Assembly: GCA_017962145.1 (NCBI GenBank)
Contig: JAGCVX010000005.1
Span: 186,001 to 250,000, forward strand
DNA from: Clostridiales bacterium
Lineage (GTDB): Bacteria; Bacillota; Clostridia; Saccharofermentanales; Saccharofermentanaceae
DNA: 64,000 nucleotides
Direction of reading: 5' to 3'
Shown here: piece by piece, positions 41,323 through 49,412 of the stretch
Layout of the letters: each line of letters opens with the position of its first letter
Numbering within the stretch: position 1 is the stretch's first letter
Notes under the pieces: generated by a model
Told to the model about the DNA's origin: nothing
The model's input: only the letters and a program-made list of their open reading frames with translations
Databases searched by the model: none
Translations under genes and position numbers: made by a program

Positions 41323-41999
41323 GCTCCTTCTCCCTTCATCTCCACATCCGAGATGCTTCCGTCCCAGATCTTTACTGTCATGTCCGCATCCTGGATGATA
41401 CTTGTATCATGGGTGATGACGATGACAAGTCTTTCCTTCGCATATTCTTTCAGGCGCTCCATAACCAGGAATGCATTCTCATGGTCCAAAGATGCCGTCG
41501 GCTCATCCGCAAAAAGCACTTTCGGATCATTCATCATAGCTCTTGCGATCGCGATTCTCTGGCGCTGACCTCCGGACAGTTTCGCTGGCTTATGCTTCAG
41601 TTCATTCTTCTTCAGTCCGATCTCAAGCAGGAGTTTTTCCGCTTTTGCTTTTGCCTCATTTACCGGAATCGTCGCGGCCACGATCGCATTTTCGACTGCG
41701 GTCATGTAGTTGATGAGGTAATGACGCTGGAAAACAAAACCGAATTCGTTTCTGCGCAGGCGCTGCTTTTCCGCATCGCTTATGCTCGAAAGGGACTTGC
41801 CGTTATACTGGATATCTCCGGATGTCAGTTTTTTCAGTGTAGACATCGTATACATCAGCGTAGATTTTCCTGAACCGGACGGGCCGATGATTCCGACCAG
41901 TCCCTTATCCGGGAACGACAGGTTCATGTTTTTCATGGCATAAACCTTCTCCTCTTTATCCATATCGTAGATCATGGTTGCATCTTTTAAAGTAAACAT
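41319..41999 (-). CDS. ABC transporter ATP-binding protein (MacB/LolD type)
   Basis: 226 residues with Walker A GPSGSGKST, Q-loop FVFQRHYL, signature LSGGQRQRIAIARAM, Walker B VLFADEPTASLD and switch histidine in VIVITHD. The length and motifs match LolD/MacB/FtsE ATPases that drive FtsX-type permeases. AGGAG lies just before the ATG. It lies between the two permease genes, 17 bases after the first; a heterodimeric exporter is implied. No two-component system lies next to the operon. Confidence 0.93.
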   Translation of the reverse strand: MFTLKDATMIYDMDKEEKVYAMKNMNLSFPDKGLVGIIGPSGSGKSTLMYTMSTLKKLTSGDIQYNGKSLSSISDAEKQRLRRNEFGFVFQRHYLINYMTAVENAIVAATIPVNEAKAKAEKLLLEIGLKKNELKHKPAKLSGGQRQRIAIARAMMNDPKVLFADEPTASLDHENAFLVMERLKEYAKERLVIVITHDTSIIQDADMTVKIWDGSISDVEMKGEGA

Positions 42000-42016
42000 A
42001 GCCTTCTCCTCATTTC

Positions 42017-43159
42017 TTATTCGATCGCATCGATCGTTTGAATCTTTCTCATACCGTCAAAAAGCGGGATCTGCGCAATTCCCAGCAGTACAGCGAACAC
42101 CGCCAGGATCCTGGGGAGCGCACCCGGTCGGAACAAATTGATGGAAATTCCGATCGGGTTATACATCAGTTTTTCCATCGCAAAACAGGCTAGAACAGAT
42201 ACTACAGCTCCCGCCAGGATGGAGAACAAGATACAGATCAGCAATTCCTTTAACGCCATCAGATACACTTCTCCGGTAGAAAACCCGATGGAGTGCAAAA
42301 GGCACCACTCGTTGTGTCTGTCCATGATGTGCAGGGCCAGCACCACGGAAACGCAGATCAGAAGGAGTCCGCCGCCGACACCGGTAAGGATCGTCTGCAC
42401 GGTATCCAGAGAACCACCCATGCCTTTTTCGAGGTTTTTATGCGCAATCTCTTTATCCACGTAGTGTACGTTGGAAAAACCCATTTTCTCCAAAGCCGGA
42501 CGAAGATCCACATCACTTCCCGGTTTCACCAGATTCAGGAGATTGACGTTGTTTTCTCCCGGCAGGGCAATGCCGAAAGCCAGATAGTAGTCGGAGGAAA
42601 CCGTACCCACAACACTATAGGATGTACCCATATTCCGAAGAAGATCATCATCGTTTCGGTGATTATCGATAAGTCTTTTTTCCACCAGGATCTCACCAGG
42701 CTTTTCCGGCATCCTTCCGGAAATCAGCTTGCCGCCCATGTGTTCGAGATATGTCGAACAGTCCTGACTATTCTGGAACAGATAACATTCCACACTCCAC
42801 TGTCCGATAAAAGAATTGAGACCCACATACTGACAGGCAAAAGGAATGGCGTGTTCCACATCCTGCTCCTTTTCCAGCTCTTTTCCAATCTCGGCGATTC
42901 TCGCCCAGGCAGTGGCAAGAAACTCCTCATCAGATTCATATGTACCGTTGTCCAGATCAAAACGGGAACTTACGATACGCAGTCTGTCCATGGTCTTAAC
43001 ATCGCACTGCTCGAAAGGTTCTGTCGTTCCGCCGATTATGTAGTTCATCGCATAGATCATGACCATGAACATGCAAAGACTGATCACGAGGACCGTCGAA
43101 CGCACCCGGTTATTCTTCAGGTATGGCCAGGGGGAAAGTTTTGATCTTGAATTACGCAT
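42017..43159 (-). CDS. ABC transporter permease (FtsX/MacB family)
   Basis: 380 residues with the same arrangement as its downstream partner: helix 1 at about 17-39, an external domain to about residue 260, then three helices, with DRHNEWCLLHSIGFSTGEVYLM as the cytoplasmic coupling segment. The two permeases share overall design but are divergent, indicating a heterodimer. GAGGTG lies ten bases before the ATG. First gene of the operon permease-ATPase-permease; the upstream spacer contains a 12-base perfect inverted repeat (43225-43260). Confidence 0.87.
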   Translation of the reverse strand: MRNSRSKLSPWPYLKNNRVRSTVLVISLCMFMVMIYAMNYIIGGTTEPFEQCDVKTMDRLRIVSSRFDLDNGTYESDEEFLATAWARIAEIGKELEKEQDVEHAIPFACQYVGLNSFIGQWSVECYLFQNSQDCSTYLEHMGGKLISGRMPEKPGEILVEKRLIDNHRNDDDLLRNMGTSYSVVGTVSSDYYLAFGIALPGENNVNLLNLVKPGSDVDLRPALEKMGFSNVHYVDKEIAHKNLEKGMGGSLDTVQTILTGVGGGLLLICVSVVLALHIMDRHNEWCLLHSIGFSTGEVYLMALKELLICILFSILAGAVVSVLACFAMEKLMYNPIGISINLFRPGALPRILAVFAVLLGIAQIPLFDGMRKIQTIDAIE

Positions 43160-43224
43160 GGCTCTTTGTCACCTCTTCGTGTTTTTCTGATTCAACTTTA
43201 CAAAACATGAGGCAACCAAAACAG

Positions 43225-43260
43225 TGACCCCGGTCACGTTTTGCATCATGACCGGGGTCA
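43225..43260 (-). terminator. Perfect inverted repeat, probable terminator of the purine permease gene
   Basis: TGACCCCGGTCA (43225-43236) and TGACCGGGGTCA (43249-43260) are exact reverse complements around a 12-base loop. It lies 30 bases after the permease stop; the minus strand continues CTGTTTTGG, so the T-run is short. Each arm is itself nearly palindromic, so a DNA-binding role cannot be excluded. Confidence 0.55.
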
Positions 43261-43290
43261 TATAGTTCAGAAATCAAGTAATCTCGGCGA

Positions 43291-44718
43291 TTATACAGCT
43301 ACAAAGAACTTCAGGATGAAGATCACAGAAAGGATATATGTCAATGCGGATACATCCTTTGCCTGCTTTGTGCAGAGCTTGATCACGGTATAGGTGATCA
43401 GTGCAAGACCGATACCATGTCCGATAGAACCGGAGATCGGCATCGCCAGGAGCATGATCGCAACCGGGATCATCTGGGAAATATCGGAAAAATCGATCTG
43501 CTTTAAGTTCGCCAGCATCAGGATACCTACATAGATCAGTGCAGATGAGGTAGCGGCCGCCGGAATCAAAGCAGCGATCGGTGCGATAAACATGCAAAGC
43601 AGGAACAGGACCGCGGCTACAACAGCAGTAAGTCCGGTGCGTCCGCCTGCCTCAACACCGGATGCAGACTCAACGAATGTTGTAACAGTAGATGTACCGG
43701 TTAAAGAACCGCAGATCGTACCGACCGCATCCGAAAGGAGTGCTTCTTTCATCTTCGGCATGTTGCCCTTCTCATCGAGCATCTTCGCACGGGAAGCCGT
43801 ACCGACGAGAGTTCCGATCGTATCGAACATATCGATGATGCAGAACGTGATGATCAGAGTTATGATCGTAAACCATCCGATCTCGACAAATCCCTTGAAG
43901 TCAAGACGGAACAGTGTTGTATCTGCCATATCCTGGAAAGGCGGAACGAAAGATGCATCTTTCAGTCCGGCAAAAGGATTCGTGCTGAAAAGAACCCATT
44001 CTCCACCCCAGTACAGAAGCGAAGCCACGATCATACCATAAAGGACCGCACCCTTTACTTTTCTGAAATCCAGGGCGATGATCGTGAAGAGTCCGACGAA
44101 CATCGTCACAACAGTAAGAACCATCACCTTATATCCATCGTCGCCCATCGACTTCTGAGCAAAAGAAGCCGTCAGTGCGCCGAAGAAGTCACGCATCATG
44201 TAGAAAGGTCCTGCGTCTTTTGTATATACGCCGACGTTCGAACCAAAACCGATATTCATCAGCATCAGACCGATCGCAGGTCCGATACCCAGACGAACAC
44301 CCAGCGGGATCGCCTCTACGATCTTCTCACGGACATTCAGAATCGAAAGCACGATAAATACGAGACCTTCGATGAAGATGATAACCAGCGCGCTCTGGAA
44401 AGAGCGGAGATAGGTCATACCCGTCAGAGCAACGATATTTGCCGTTACCGCGGCAAAGAAACTGTTAAGACCCATACCAGGTGCCATGACAAACGGCTTA
44501 TTTGCAAGAAATGCCATACAGAGTGTACCGATTGCCGACGCGATACAGGTCGCAAGGAAAACGCCGTTCCATAACGCCTGTCCCTCATTACCGAAATTGG
44601 TCAGAAGATTCGGGTTTAGTGCGATGATATACGCCATCGTCATAAACGTCGTAAGACCGGCCAGCACCTCGGTGCGGACAGTCGTGCCGTTTTCTTTCAG
44701 GTGAAACAGCTTTTCCAT
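43291..44718 (-). CDS. NCS2-family purine permease (AzgA/PbuG-like)
   Basis: 475 residues, about 13-14 membrane segments in the UraA/AzgA fold. The opening RTEVLAGLTTFMTMAYIIALNP and NKPFVMAPGMGLNSFFA are signatures of the adenine/guanine/hypoxanthine branch (COG2252) rather than of uracil or xanthine carriers; TSTVTTFVESASGVEAGGRTG supplies the second half-helix binding motif. Imports purine bases with protons, which fits a purine-salvage role besides the pur operon. GGAGG lies six bases before the ATG, and a good promoter (44754-44782) lies upstream. No purine riboswitch is present in the short leader. Confidence 0.92.
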   Translation of the reverse strand: MEKLFHLKENGTTVRTEVLAGLTTFMTMAYIIALNPNLLTNFGNEGQALWNGVFLATCIASAIGTLCMAFLANKPFVMAPGMGLNSFFAAVTANIVALTGMTYLRSFQSALVIIFIEGLVFIVLSILNVREKIVEAIPLGVRLGIGPAIGLMLMNIGFGSNVGVYTKDAGPFYMMRDFFGALTASFAQKSMGDDGYKVMVLTVVTMFVGLFTIIALDFRKVKGAVLYGMIVASLLYWGGEWVLFSTNPFAGLKDASFVPPFQDMADTTLFRLDFKGFVEIGWFTIITLIITFCIIDMFDTIGTLVGTASRAKMLDEKGNMPKMKEALLSDAVGTICGSLTGTSTVTTFVESASGVEAGGRTGLTAVVAAVLFLLCMFIAPIAALIPAAATSSALIYVGILMLANLKQIDFSDISQMIPVAIMLLAMPISGSIGHGIGLALITYTVIKLCTKQAKDVSALTYILSVIFILKFFVAV

Positions 44719-44753
44719 ACCATACCTCCTATAAAACCACTGGATATACTAAA

Positions 44754-44782
44754 ATTTTACGCCAACGAATTTCAGGTATCAA
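44754..44782 (-). promoter_or_regulatory. Sigma-A promoter of the purine permease gene
   Basis: Minus strand TTGATA (44777-44782) and TAAAAT (44754-44759) are exactly 17 bases apart; transcription would start about 30 bases upstream of the ATG, leaving no room for a riboswitch. Confidence 0.7.
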
Positions 44783-44881
44783 TATAGAAAAAGAAAAGAT
44801 TTGCGCAAAAAACTACTACTATCGTTTTTCGCTTCAAGTTACAATAAAACTAATCATTCTTTTGTAAAGCGAGGAGATCCC

Positions 44882-46060
44882 ATGGATAATTTTACCTACT
44901 ATTCCCCCACTTTTTTCGCATTTGGTAAAGACTCGGAGAATCAGGCCGGCAAATACGTAAAGCAGTTCGGCGGGTCGAAAGTTCTTCTTCACTACGGCGG
45001 AGGCTCCGTGATCCGAAGCGGCCTTTTGGATCGTGTGAAGAACTCTCTTACTTCTGAAGGAATTCCCTTCATCGAGCTTGGCGGAGTTAAGCCGAATCCG
45101 AGAAGCGGTCTGGTATATGAAGGTATCGATCTGTGCCGCAAGGAAGGCGTAGACTTTATCCTGGCAGTCGGCGGCGGAAGCACCATCGACTCGTCAAAGG
45201 CCATCGCGGCAGGTACTGTGTACGACGGTGACTTCTGGGATTTTTACAGCGGTAAGCCGATTGAAAATGCACTTCCGGTCGGTACTGTCCTGACCATTTC
45301 GGCAGCAGGCAGCGAAGGCAGCCCGGACTCGGTCATCACGAAGGAAGAAGGTATGTTTAAGCGCGGCGCCAGCGGAAACGCGATCCGTCCGAAATTCAGT
45401 ATCCTCAATCCTGCCCTGACCCAGACACTTCCGGCTTATCAGACCGCATGCGGTGTCACGGACATCATGGCACATCTTTATGAGCGTTATCTCACAAACA
45501 CAAAAGAAGTGGAAGCAACAGACAGAATGATCGAAGCCCATCTTCTGACGATGAAAAAAGAAGGTCCTCGCGCTTTTGCAGAGCCGGACAACTACGATGC
45601 CCGTGCCAATATCATGTGGGCCGGCATGATGGCTCATAACCATTCCTGCGGTGTCGGCAGATCCCAGGACTGGAACAGCCATAACATCGAGCACGAACTC
45701 TCCGCACTTTATGACTGCGCGCACGGTGCCGGTCTGGCGATCGTTATGCCGGCCGTCTTCCGCTATGTCATGAATCACGATGTCATGCGTTTTGCACAGG
45801 TTGCCGTCCGTGTATGGGGATGCCAGATGGATTTTGCCAATCCGGAAAAGACCGCACTTGAAGGTATCGACGCTTTCCAGAAATTCCTCATCTCGATCGG
45901 TATGCCCAGCAAACTTTCCGATGTCGGCGGCAAAGAGGAAGATATCCCGAAGCTGGTTGACGTTCTCTGTAATGGTGACGGAAGAACCGGTTCCATCTCC
46001 GGCTTTGTCACACTGAACGAAGAAGACTGCACGAAGATCTATAAGATGATGCTCGGATGA
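44882..46060 (+). CDS. Iron-containing alcohol dehydrogenase (butanol dehydrogenase-like)
   Basis: 392 residues of the Fe-ADH family. NAD(P)-binding GGGSTIDSSKAIAAG lies near residue 95, and metal ligands are visible as the Asp and His of TDIMAHLYERY and the two His of NSHNIEHELS and ALYDCAHGAGL. The YYSPTFFAFGKDSE start and C-terminal half are like BDH/YugJ enzymes, which reduce aldehydes during fermentation. GAGGAG lies six bases before the ATG at 44882; a frame running from 44801 adds 27 unlikely residues. The epimerase-like gene begins ten bases after the stop and shares a terminator, so the two form an operon. Confidence 0.92.
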   Translation: MDNFTYYSPTFFAFGKDSENQAGKYVKQFGGSKVLLHYGGGSVIRSGLLDRVKNSLTSEGIPFIELGGVKPNPRSGLVYEGIDLCRKEGVDFILAVGGGSTIDSSKAIAAGTVYDGDFWDFYSGKPIENALPVGTVLTISAAGSEGSPDSVITKEEGMFKRGASGNAIRPKFSILNPALTQTLPAYQTACGVTDIMAHLYERYLTNTKEVEATDRMIEAHLLTMKKEGPRAFAEPDNYDARANIMWAGMMAHNHSCGVGRSQDWNSHNIEHELSALYDCAHGAGLAIVMPAVFRYVMNHDVMRFAQVAVRVWGCQMDFANPEKTALEGIDAFQKFLISIGMPSKLSDVGGKEEDIPKLVDVLCNGDGRTGSISGFVTLNEEDCTKIYKMMLG

Positions 46061-46070
46061 GGTATTTGAC

Positions 46071-47090
46071 ATGAAAGCACTATTTATCGGTGGTACAGGT
46101 ACCATCAGCACAGCCATAACGAAAAAACTAAGTAAAGATCCGTCCTGGGAGCTCTATCTTCTCAACCGCGGAAACCGTGCAAGTGTCGTTCCGGAAGGTG
46201 TCCACACGATCACCGCGGATATCCGAAACGAAGAAGAAACAAAAGCTAAACTTTCGGGAATGCAGTTTGATGTCGTATGTGATTTTATCGGATTTACACT
46301 CGAGCATATCGAGTGCGATTACCGTCTTTTCAAAGACATCACGAAGCAGTATATCTTCATCAGCTCCGCTTCTGCTTACCACAAACCTTCTGCAAACTAC
46401 ATCATTACCGAAGGAACCGCGCTCGCAAATCCCTACTGGGAATATTCCAGAAACAAGATCGCCTGTGAAGAATTCCTCATGGAGAAATACCGTAAAGAGG
46501 GCTTCCCGGTAACGATCGTGCGTCCGAGCCACACCTATGACGAAAGAAACATTCCTCTCGGTGTGCACGGTAAAAAAGGTTTCTACCAGGTCATCCGCCG
46601 CATGCAGGAAGGAAAGCCCGTCATCATCCAGGGCGACGGTTCTTCCCTTTGGACCGTTACATTTAACGAAGACTTTGCGATCGGATTTACTGCTCTTATG
46701 GGCAATCCGCACGCGATCGGCGAAGCATTCCAGATCACGGGCGATGAGACACTCACCTGGAATCAGATCTATTCTACGATCGCCAAAGCGCTGGGCGTAG
46801 AATTGAAACCTTACTATGTCTCTTCTACATTTCTTAGCGAAGCCGGAGACAAGTACGGCTTCGATTTCGAAGGAAGTCTCATCGGAGATAAATCCGTATC
46901 CGTCGTCTTCGACAACAGCAAGATCAAGTCGCTCTCGGCCATGCGTACGAATATACGCTTCGACCAGGGAGTACAGATCGCACTGGATTATGTCCTTTCG
47001 CATCCGGACGAATACGAAGAAGATCCGGAGTTCGACAGCTGGTGCGACCGCGTGATCGCTGCTCTTGAAAAAGCAAAGACCGAGATTTGA
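46071..47090 (+). CDS. NAD-dependent epimerase/dehydratase-family protein (extended SDR)
   Basis: 339 residues. The N-terminal cofactor loop is FIGGTGTISTAI, a variant G-G-T-G-x-I seen in atypical extended SDRs and CSP41-like proteins. ISSASAY gives the catalytic-site Ser; the Tyr-x3-Lys is WEYSRNKIACE; VRPSHTYDERN follows. It resembles members acting on nucleotide sugars or related polyols, but the substrate is unknown. Expressed with the alcohol dehydrogenase ten bases upstream. Its stop codon lies inside the terminator stem that follows. Confidence 0.85.
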   Translation: MKALFIGGTGTISTAITKKLSKDPSWELYLLNRGNRASVVPEGVHTITADIRNEEETKAKLSGMQFDVVCDFIGFTLEHIECDYRLFKDITKQYIFISSASAYHKPSANYIITEGTALANPYWEYSRNKIACEEFLMEKYRKEGFPVTIVRPSHTYDERNIPLGVHGKKGFYQVIRRMQEGKPVIIQGDGSSLWTVTFNEDFAIGFTALMGNPHAIGEAFQITGDETLTWNQIYSTIAKALGVELKPYYVSSTFLSEAGDKYGFDFEGSLIGDKSVSVVFDNSKIKSLSAMRTNIRFDQGVQIALDYVLSHPDEYEEDPEFDSWCDRVIAALEKAKTEI

Positions 47091-47105
47091 TCTCGGTCTT
47101 TTTTC
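47075..47105 (+). terminator. Rho-independent terminator after the epimerase-like gene
   Basis: AAAGACCGAGAT and ATCTCGGTCTTT form a perfect 12-base stem with a TTG loop, followed by TTTT. The stem includes the TGA stop codon. Confidence 0.93.
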
Positions 47106-47130
47106 TTTGCTTCGTTTTTTGTTTTTCGGA

Positions 47131-48162
47131 TCAGTTTCCCGGGAAACCGATCTCCTTTGCACGCTGATTCAAAATATCCTGGACTTCTGTATTCGTATAT
47201 ACAGTCAGATCAAAAGGAACAAACTTCATTCTGTACGGATTGTCAGCGGCAAACTGACTGTCGTCTGCAATATATGATCTTGTCACGTCATCGTAGAAAC
47301 CGTAAGTATAGAAACTCTGGCGCTCAGTATATTCAAGTTCAAACCAGTACTCGCGGACCATAAATTCATCTACATCCAGATCAGAAAAATCGACATAATC
47401 ATACTCATCCGGACTGATTCTCACAAACAGCTGTGTCGGGCAGTATTCCTGACAGCATCCGTAGTAATAGTGATACTGACCATCCGCATCGACGAATTCT
47501 TCTTCGACGTAATGTGTAAATGCTCCGCCGGAACCATCTACTACGACAGTACCGTTTTCTGCGATCGCAGCATAGCATCTGGACCAGGAATCACGGGCAT
47601 AGCAAAGATGCAGTTCTCCGTCTATCTCCTTGATGATCATGCTGAGGATAAACGTCTCTCCACCGGTTGTAGGAGAAATACTGAGTGTCTCGAGAAGTTC
47701 CGGGATTCCGTCCTCACCACAGTCGATATAGGTATACTCCGGATCCCCGTCAACCTTCATGGTGCTGTAGTTATCGATCGTAACGGCTTTTGCTTCGAGT
47801 TCCTTACAGGTATACGATTCGCCGTCATTAAGCACTTCTGAAAGGCACATATACTGTCCGAGGTCATTTTCCGCATGGAAAACAAGCTTTGCATCGCCGG
47901 TGATATATGCTTCATAAAGACTTGTATCCGGAGCAAACGGCATGGTCGTTTCTTCCGTTGTCTCTTCGGTCGTCATTTCGGAGCTGGTCTCTTCACCGGT
48001 TTCCTCGGTGGTATCGAGAGTTGTCTCCTCTGTCTCTTTCTCTTTCTTATCTTTTTTCTTTTTCTTCTTTTCCGTCTCTGTCGCCTCTGCGCTACAGCCT
48101 GCCATCAGGACAGACGCCGCCAGAAGCAAAGACGCACTTACTTTTAAAATACGCTTAGACAT
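47131..48162 (-). CDS. Lipoprotein of unknown function
   Basis: 343 residues. The signal peptide ends in the lipobox LMAGC (Cys22). A highly charged linker follows: a Lys-run with Glu (about 30-47) and then a Thr/Glu-rich low-complexity stretch (TTEETTEETT) up to about residue 74, which would span the cell wall. The 265-residue outer domain has many acidic and aromatic residues and an LETLSISPTTGGETFILS segment; I recognise no family. Convergent with the epimerase-like gene. Probably cotranscribed with nothing else. Confidence 0.7.
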   Translation of the reverse strand: MSKRILKVSASLLLAASVLMAGCSAEATETEKKKKKKDKKEKETEETTLDTTEETGEETSSEMTTEETTEETTMPFAPDTSLYEAYITGDAKLVFHAENDLGQYMCLSEVLNDGESYTCKELEAKAVTIDNYSTMKVDGDPEYTYIDCGEDGIPELLETLSISPTTGGETFILSMIIKEIDGELHLCYARDSWSRCYAAIAENGTVVVDGSGGAFTHYVEEEFVDADGQYHYYYGCCQEYCPTQLFVRISPDEYDYVDFSDLDVDEFMVREYWFELEYTERQSFYTYGFYDDVTRSYIADDSQFAADNPYRMKFVPFDLTVYTNTEVQDILNQRAKEIGFPGN

Positions 48163-48211
48163 AACTGCCTCCTTATCTTTCCCTACATATTACCACTCGT
48201 TTTTGTAACCG

Positions 48212-49288
48212 TCACTTTTTCTTTTCCGGTTTCACACCGATCAGGAAACGAAGGACAGGAACCCGCAGGAATACTTCACTTGCAAGGAAAGTCAGGATAT
48301 ACGAAAGGATAACGGGAACCAAGAACAGCAGGACCTTATTCCCCGCAAAAACATCCGCAAAGAGATACTGTGTCACAACGACAAAGATAAAATGCAGACT
48401 ATATACCGCAAAAGATGTCCGGGAAAGATATGCCGAGATCTTGTTATTGAAATTGATATGTTCGGATCCGAAACTTAAAAGTCCTAAGATCATAAACCAC
48501 TCGGTCACAAATCTCGCGATCGTATTGAGCGTGGCGTAAGATGTACCAGACCAAAGGAACAGATAGACATCCAGGATACCGGAAACCACACCGATCAGAA
48601 GAAACGGGACTTTCCACTTTGAAATGCGCTCGATCACCGCGTCATCCGAAAAGACGTAGTAGCCGAGAAGGAAAACATACAGGTATTCGACCAGGCTCTT
48701 CCCTCCGATCGAAAGCCAGTCATTAAAAAGCGGAAGCGGAAGACCGAAAAGCAGGATCACCCACGTTGGAATCGTTTTCACTCTTTTTGCGATGCACTTT
48801 TTCTGGATCGCGATGATGCCTACCGCCAAAAGCGAGATCACAAACAAATACAAAAGGAACCAGAACTGACCGAAAGAAAAGCCCCCGTCGGCTCCGGTAA
48901 AATCCGTGACTCTCGTAAAGAAAATACGGTAGTGGGAAAGAAAACTTCCTTCGTAGTGGTAGTTATACTTATCAGCAAGAAATGTCATGACCGGAAGCAG
49001 TGCGATCACGCCGAAAAGAAGCGGCACGATCAAGCGCTTGCATCTTTCCGAGATATACTGCCCCACACTTCTCTTTTTCAAAGCAAATCGTGTGCTCATG
49101 CCTGCCAGCAGGAATAGTAGCGGCATGATAAACGGACTGAAAAATACGATGATACTGCTTAGGGTTCGGCTGCTATTGAAGATAATATAGTTCGGCTCAC
49201 CCCAAGTATTAAATGCCTGCGCTACGTGATACGGGATCAGTAAAAGGATTACCATCCATCTTAGATTATCGATATAATGTTTTCTCAA
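48212..49288 (-). CDS. Acyltransferase family 3 membrane protein (MdoC-like)
   Basis: 358 residues with about ten helices. The N-terminus RKHYIDNLRWMVILLLIPYH shows the Y-I-D-N-L-R pattern and helix-1 histidine of the AT3 subgroup that includes MdoC/OpgC-like proteins, and LLAGMSTRFALKKR lies after helix 2. Likely O-acylates an external glycan. The start is TTG, with GAGGAACGAAGGAA before it; no ATG is available before residue 12, which lies inside the first helix motif. This is the third AT3 gene in the window, away from the other two. Confidence 0.82.
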   Translation of the reverse strand: MRKHYIDNLRWMVILLLIPYHVAQAFNTWGEPNYIIFNSSRTLSSIIVFFSPFIMPLLFLLAGMSTRFALKKRSVGQYISERCKRLIVPLLFGVIALLPVMTFLADKYNYHYEGSFLSHYRIFFTRVTDFTGADGGFSFGQFWFLLYLFVISLLAVGIIAIQKKCIAKRVKTIPTWVILLFGLPLPLFNDWLSIGGKSLVEYLYVFLLGYYVFSDDAVIERISKWKVPFLLIGVVSGILDVYLFLWSGTSYATLNTIARFVTEWFMILGLLSFGSEHINFNNKISAYLSRTSFAVYSLHFIFVVVTQYLFADVFAGNKVLLFLVPVILSYILTFLASEVFLRVPVLRFLIGVKPEKKK

Positions 49289-49347
49289 TTCCTTCGTTCC
49301 TCATTTTCCACCCTCACGGAATATTATACCCTATCCCCCGCAAACTG

Positions 49348-49388
49348 AAAACCAGCAAACGAAAGGGACTGCCAAACGGCAGTCCCTT
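49348..49388 (-). terminator. Rho-independent terminator of the LRR-SLH-DUF4214 gene
   Basis: AAGGGACTGCC and GGCAGTCCCTT form an 11-base stem with a four-base loop, followed on the minus strand by TTCGTTTGCTGGTTTT. Confidence 0.85.
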
Positions 49389-49412
49389 GATCGTTGAAAT
49401 GAAAACTTTGTA

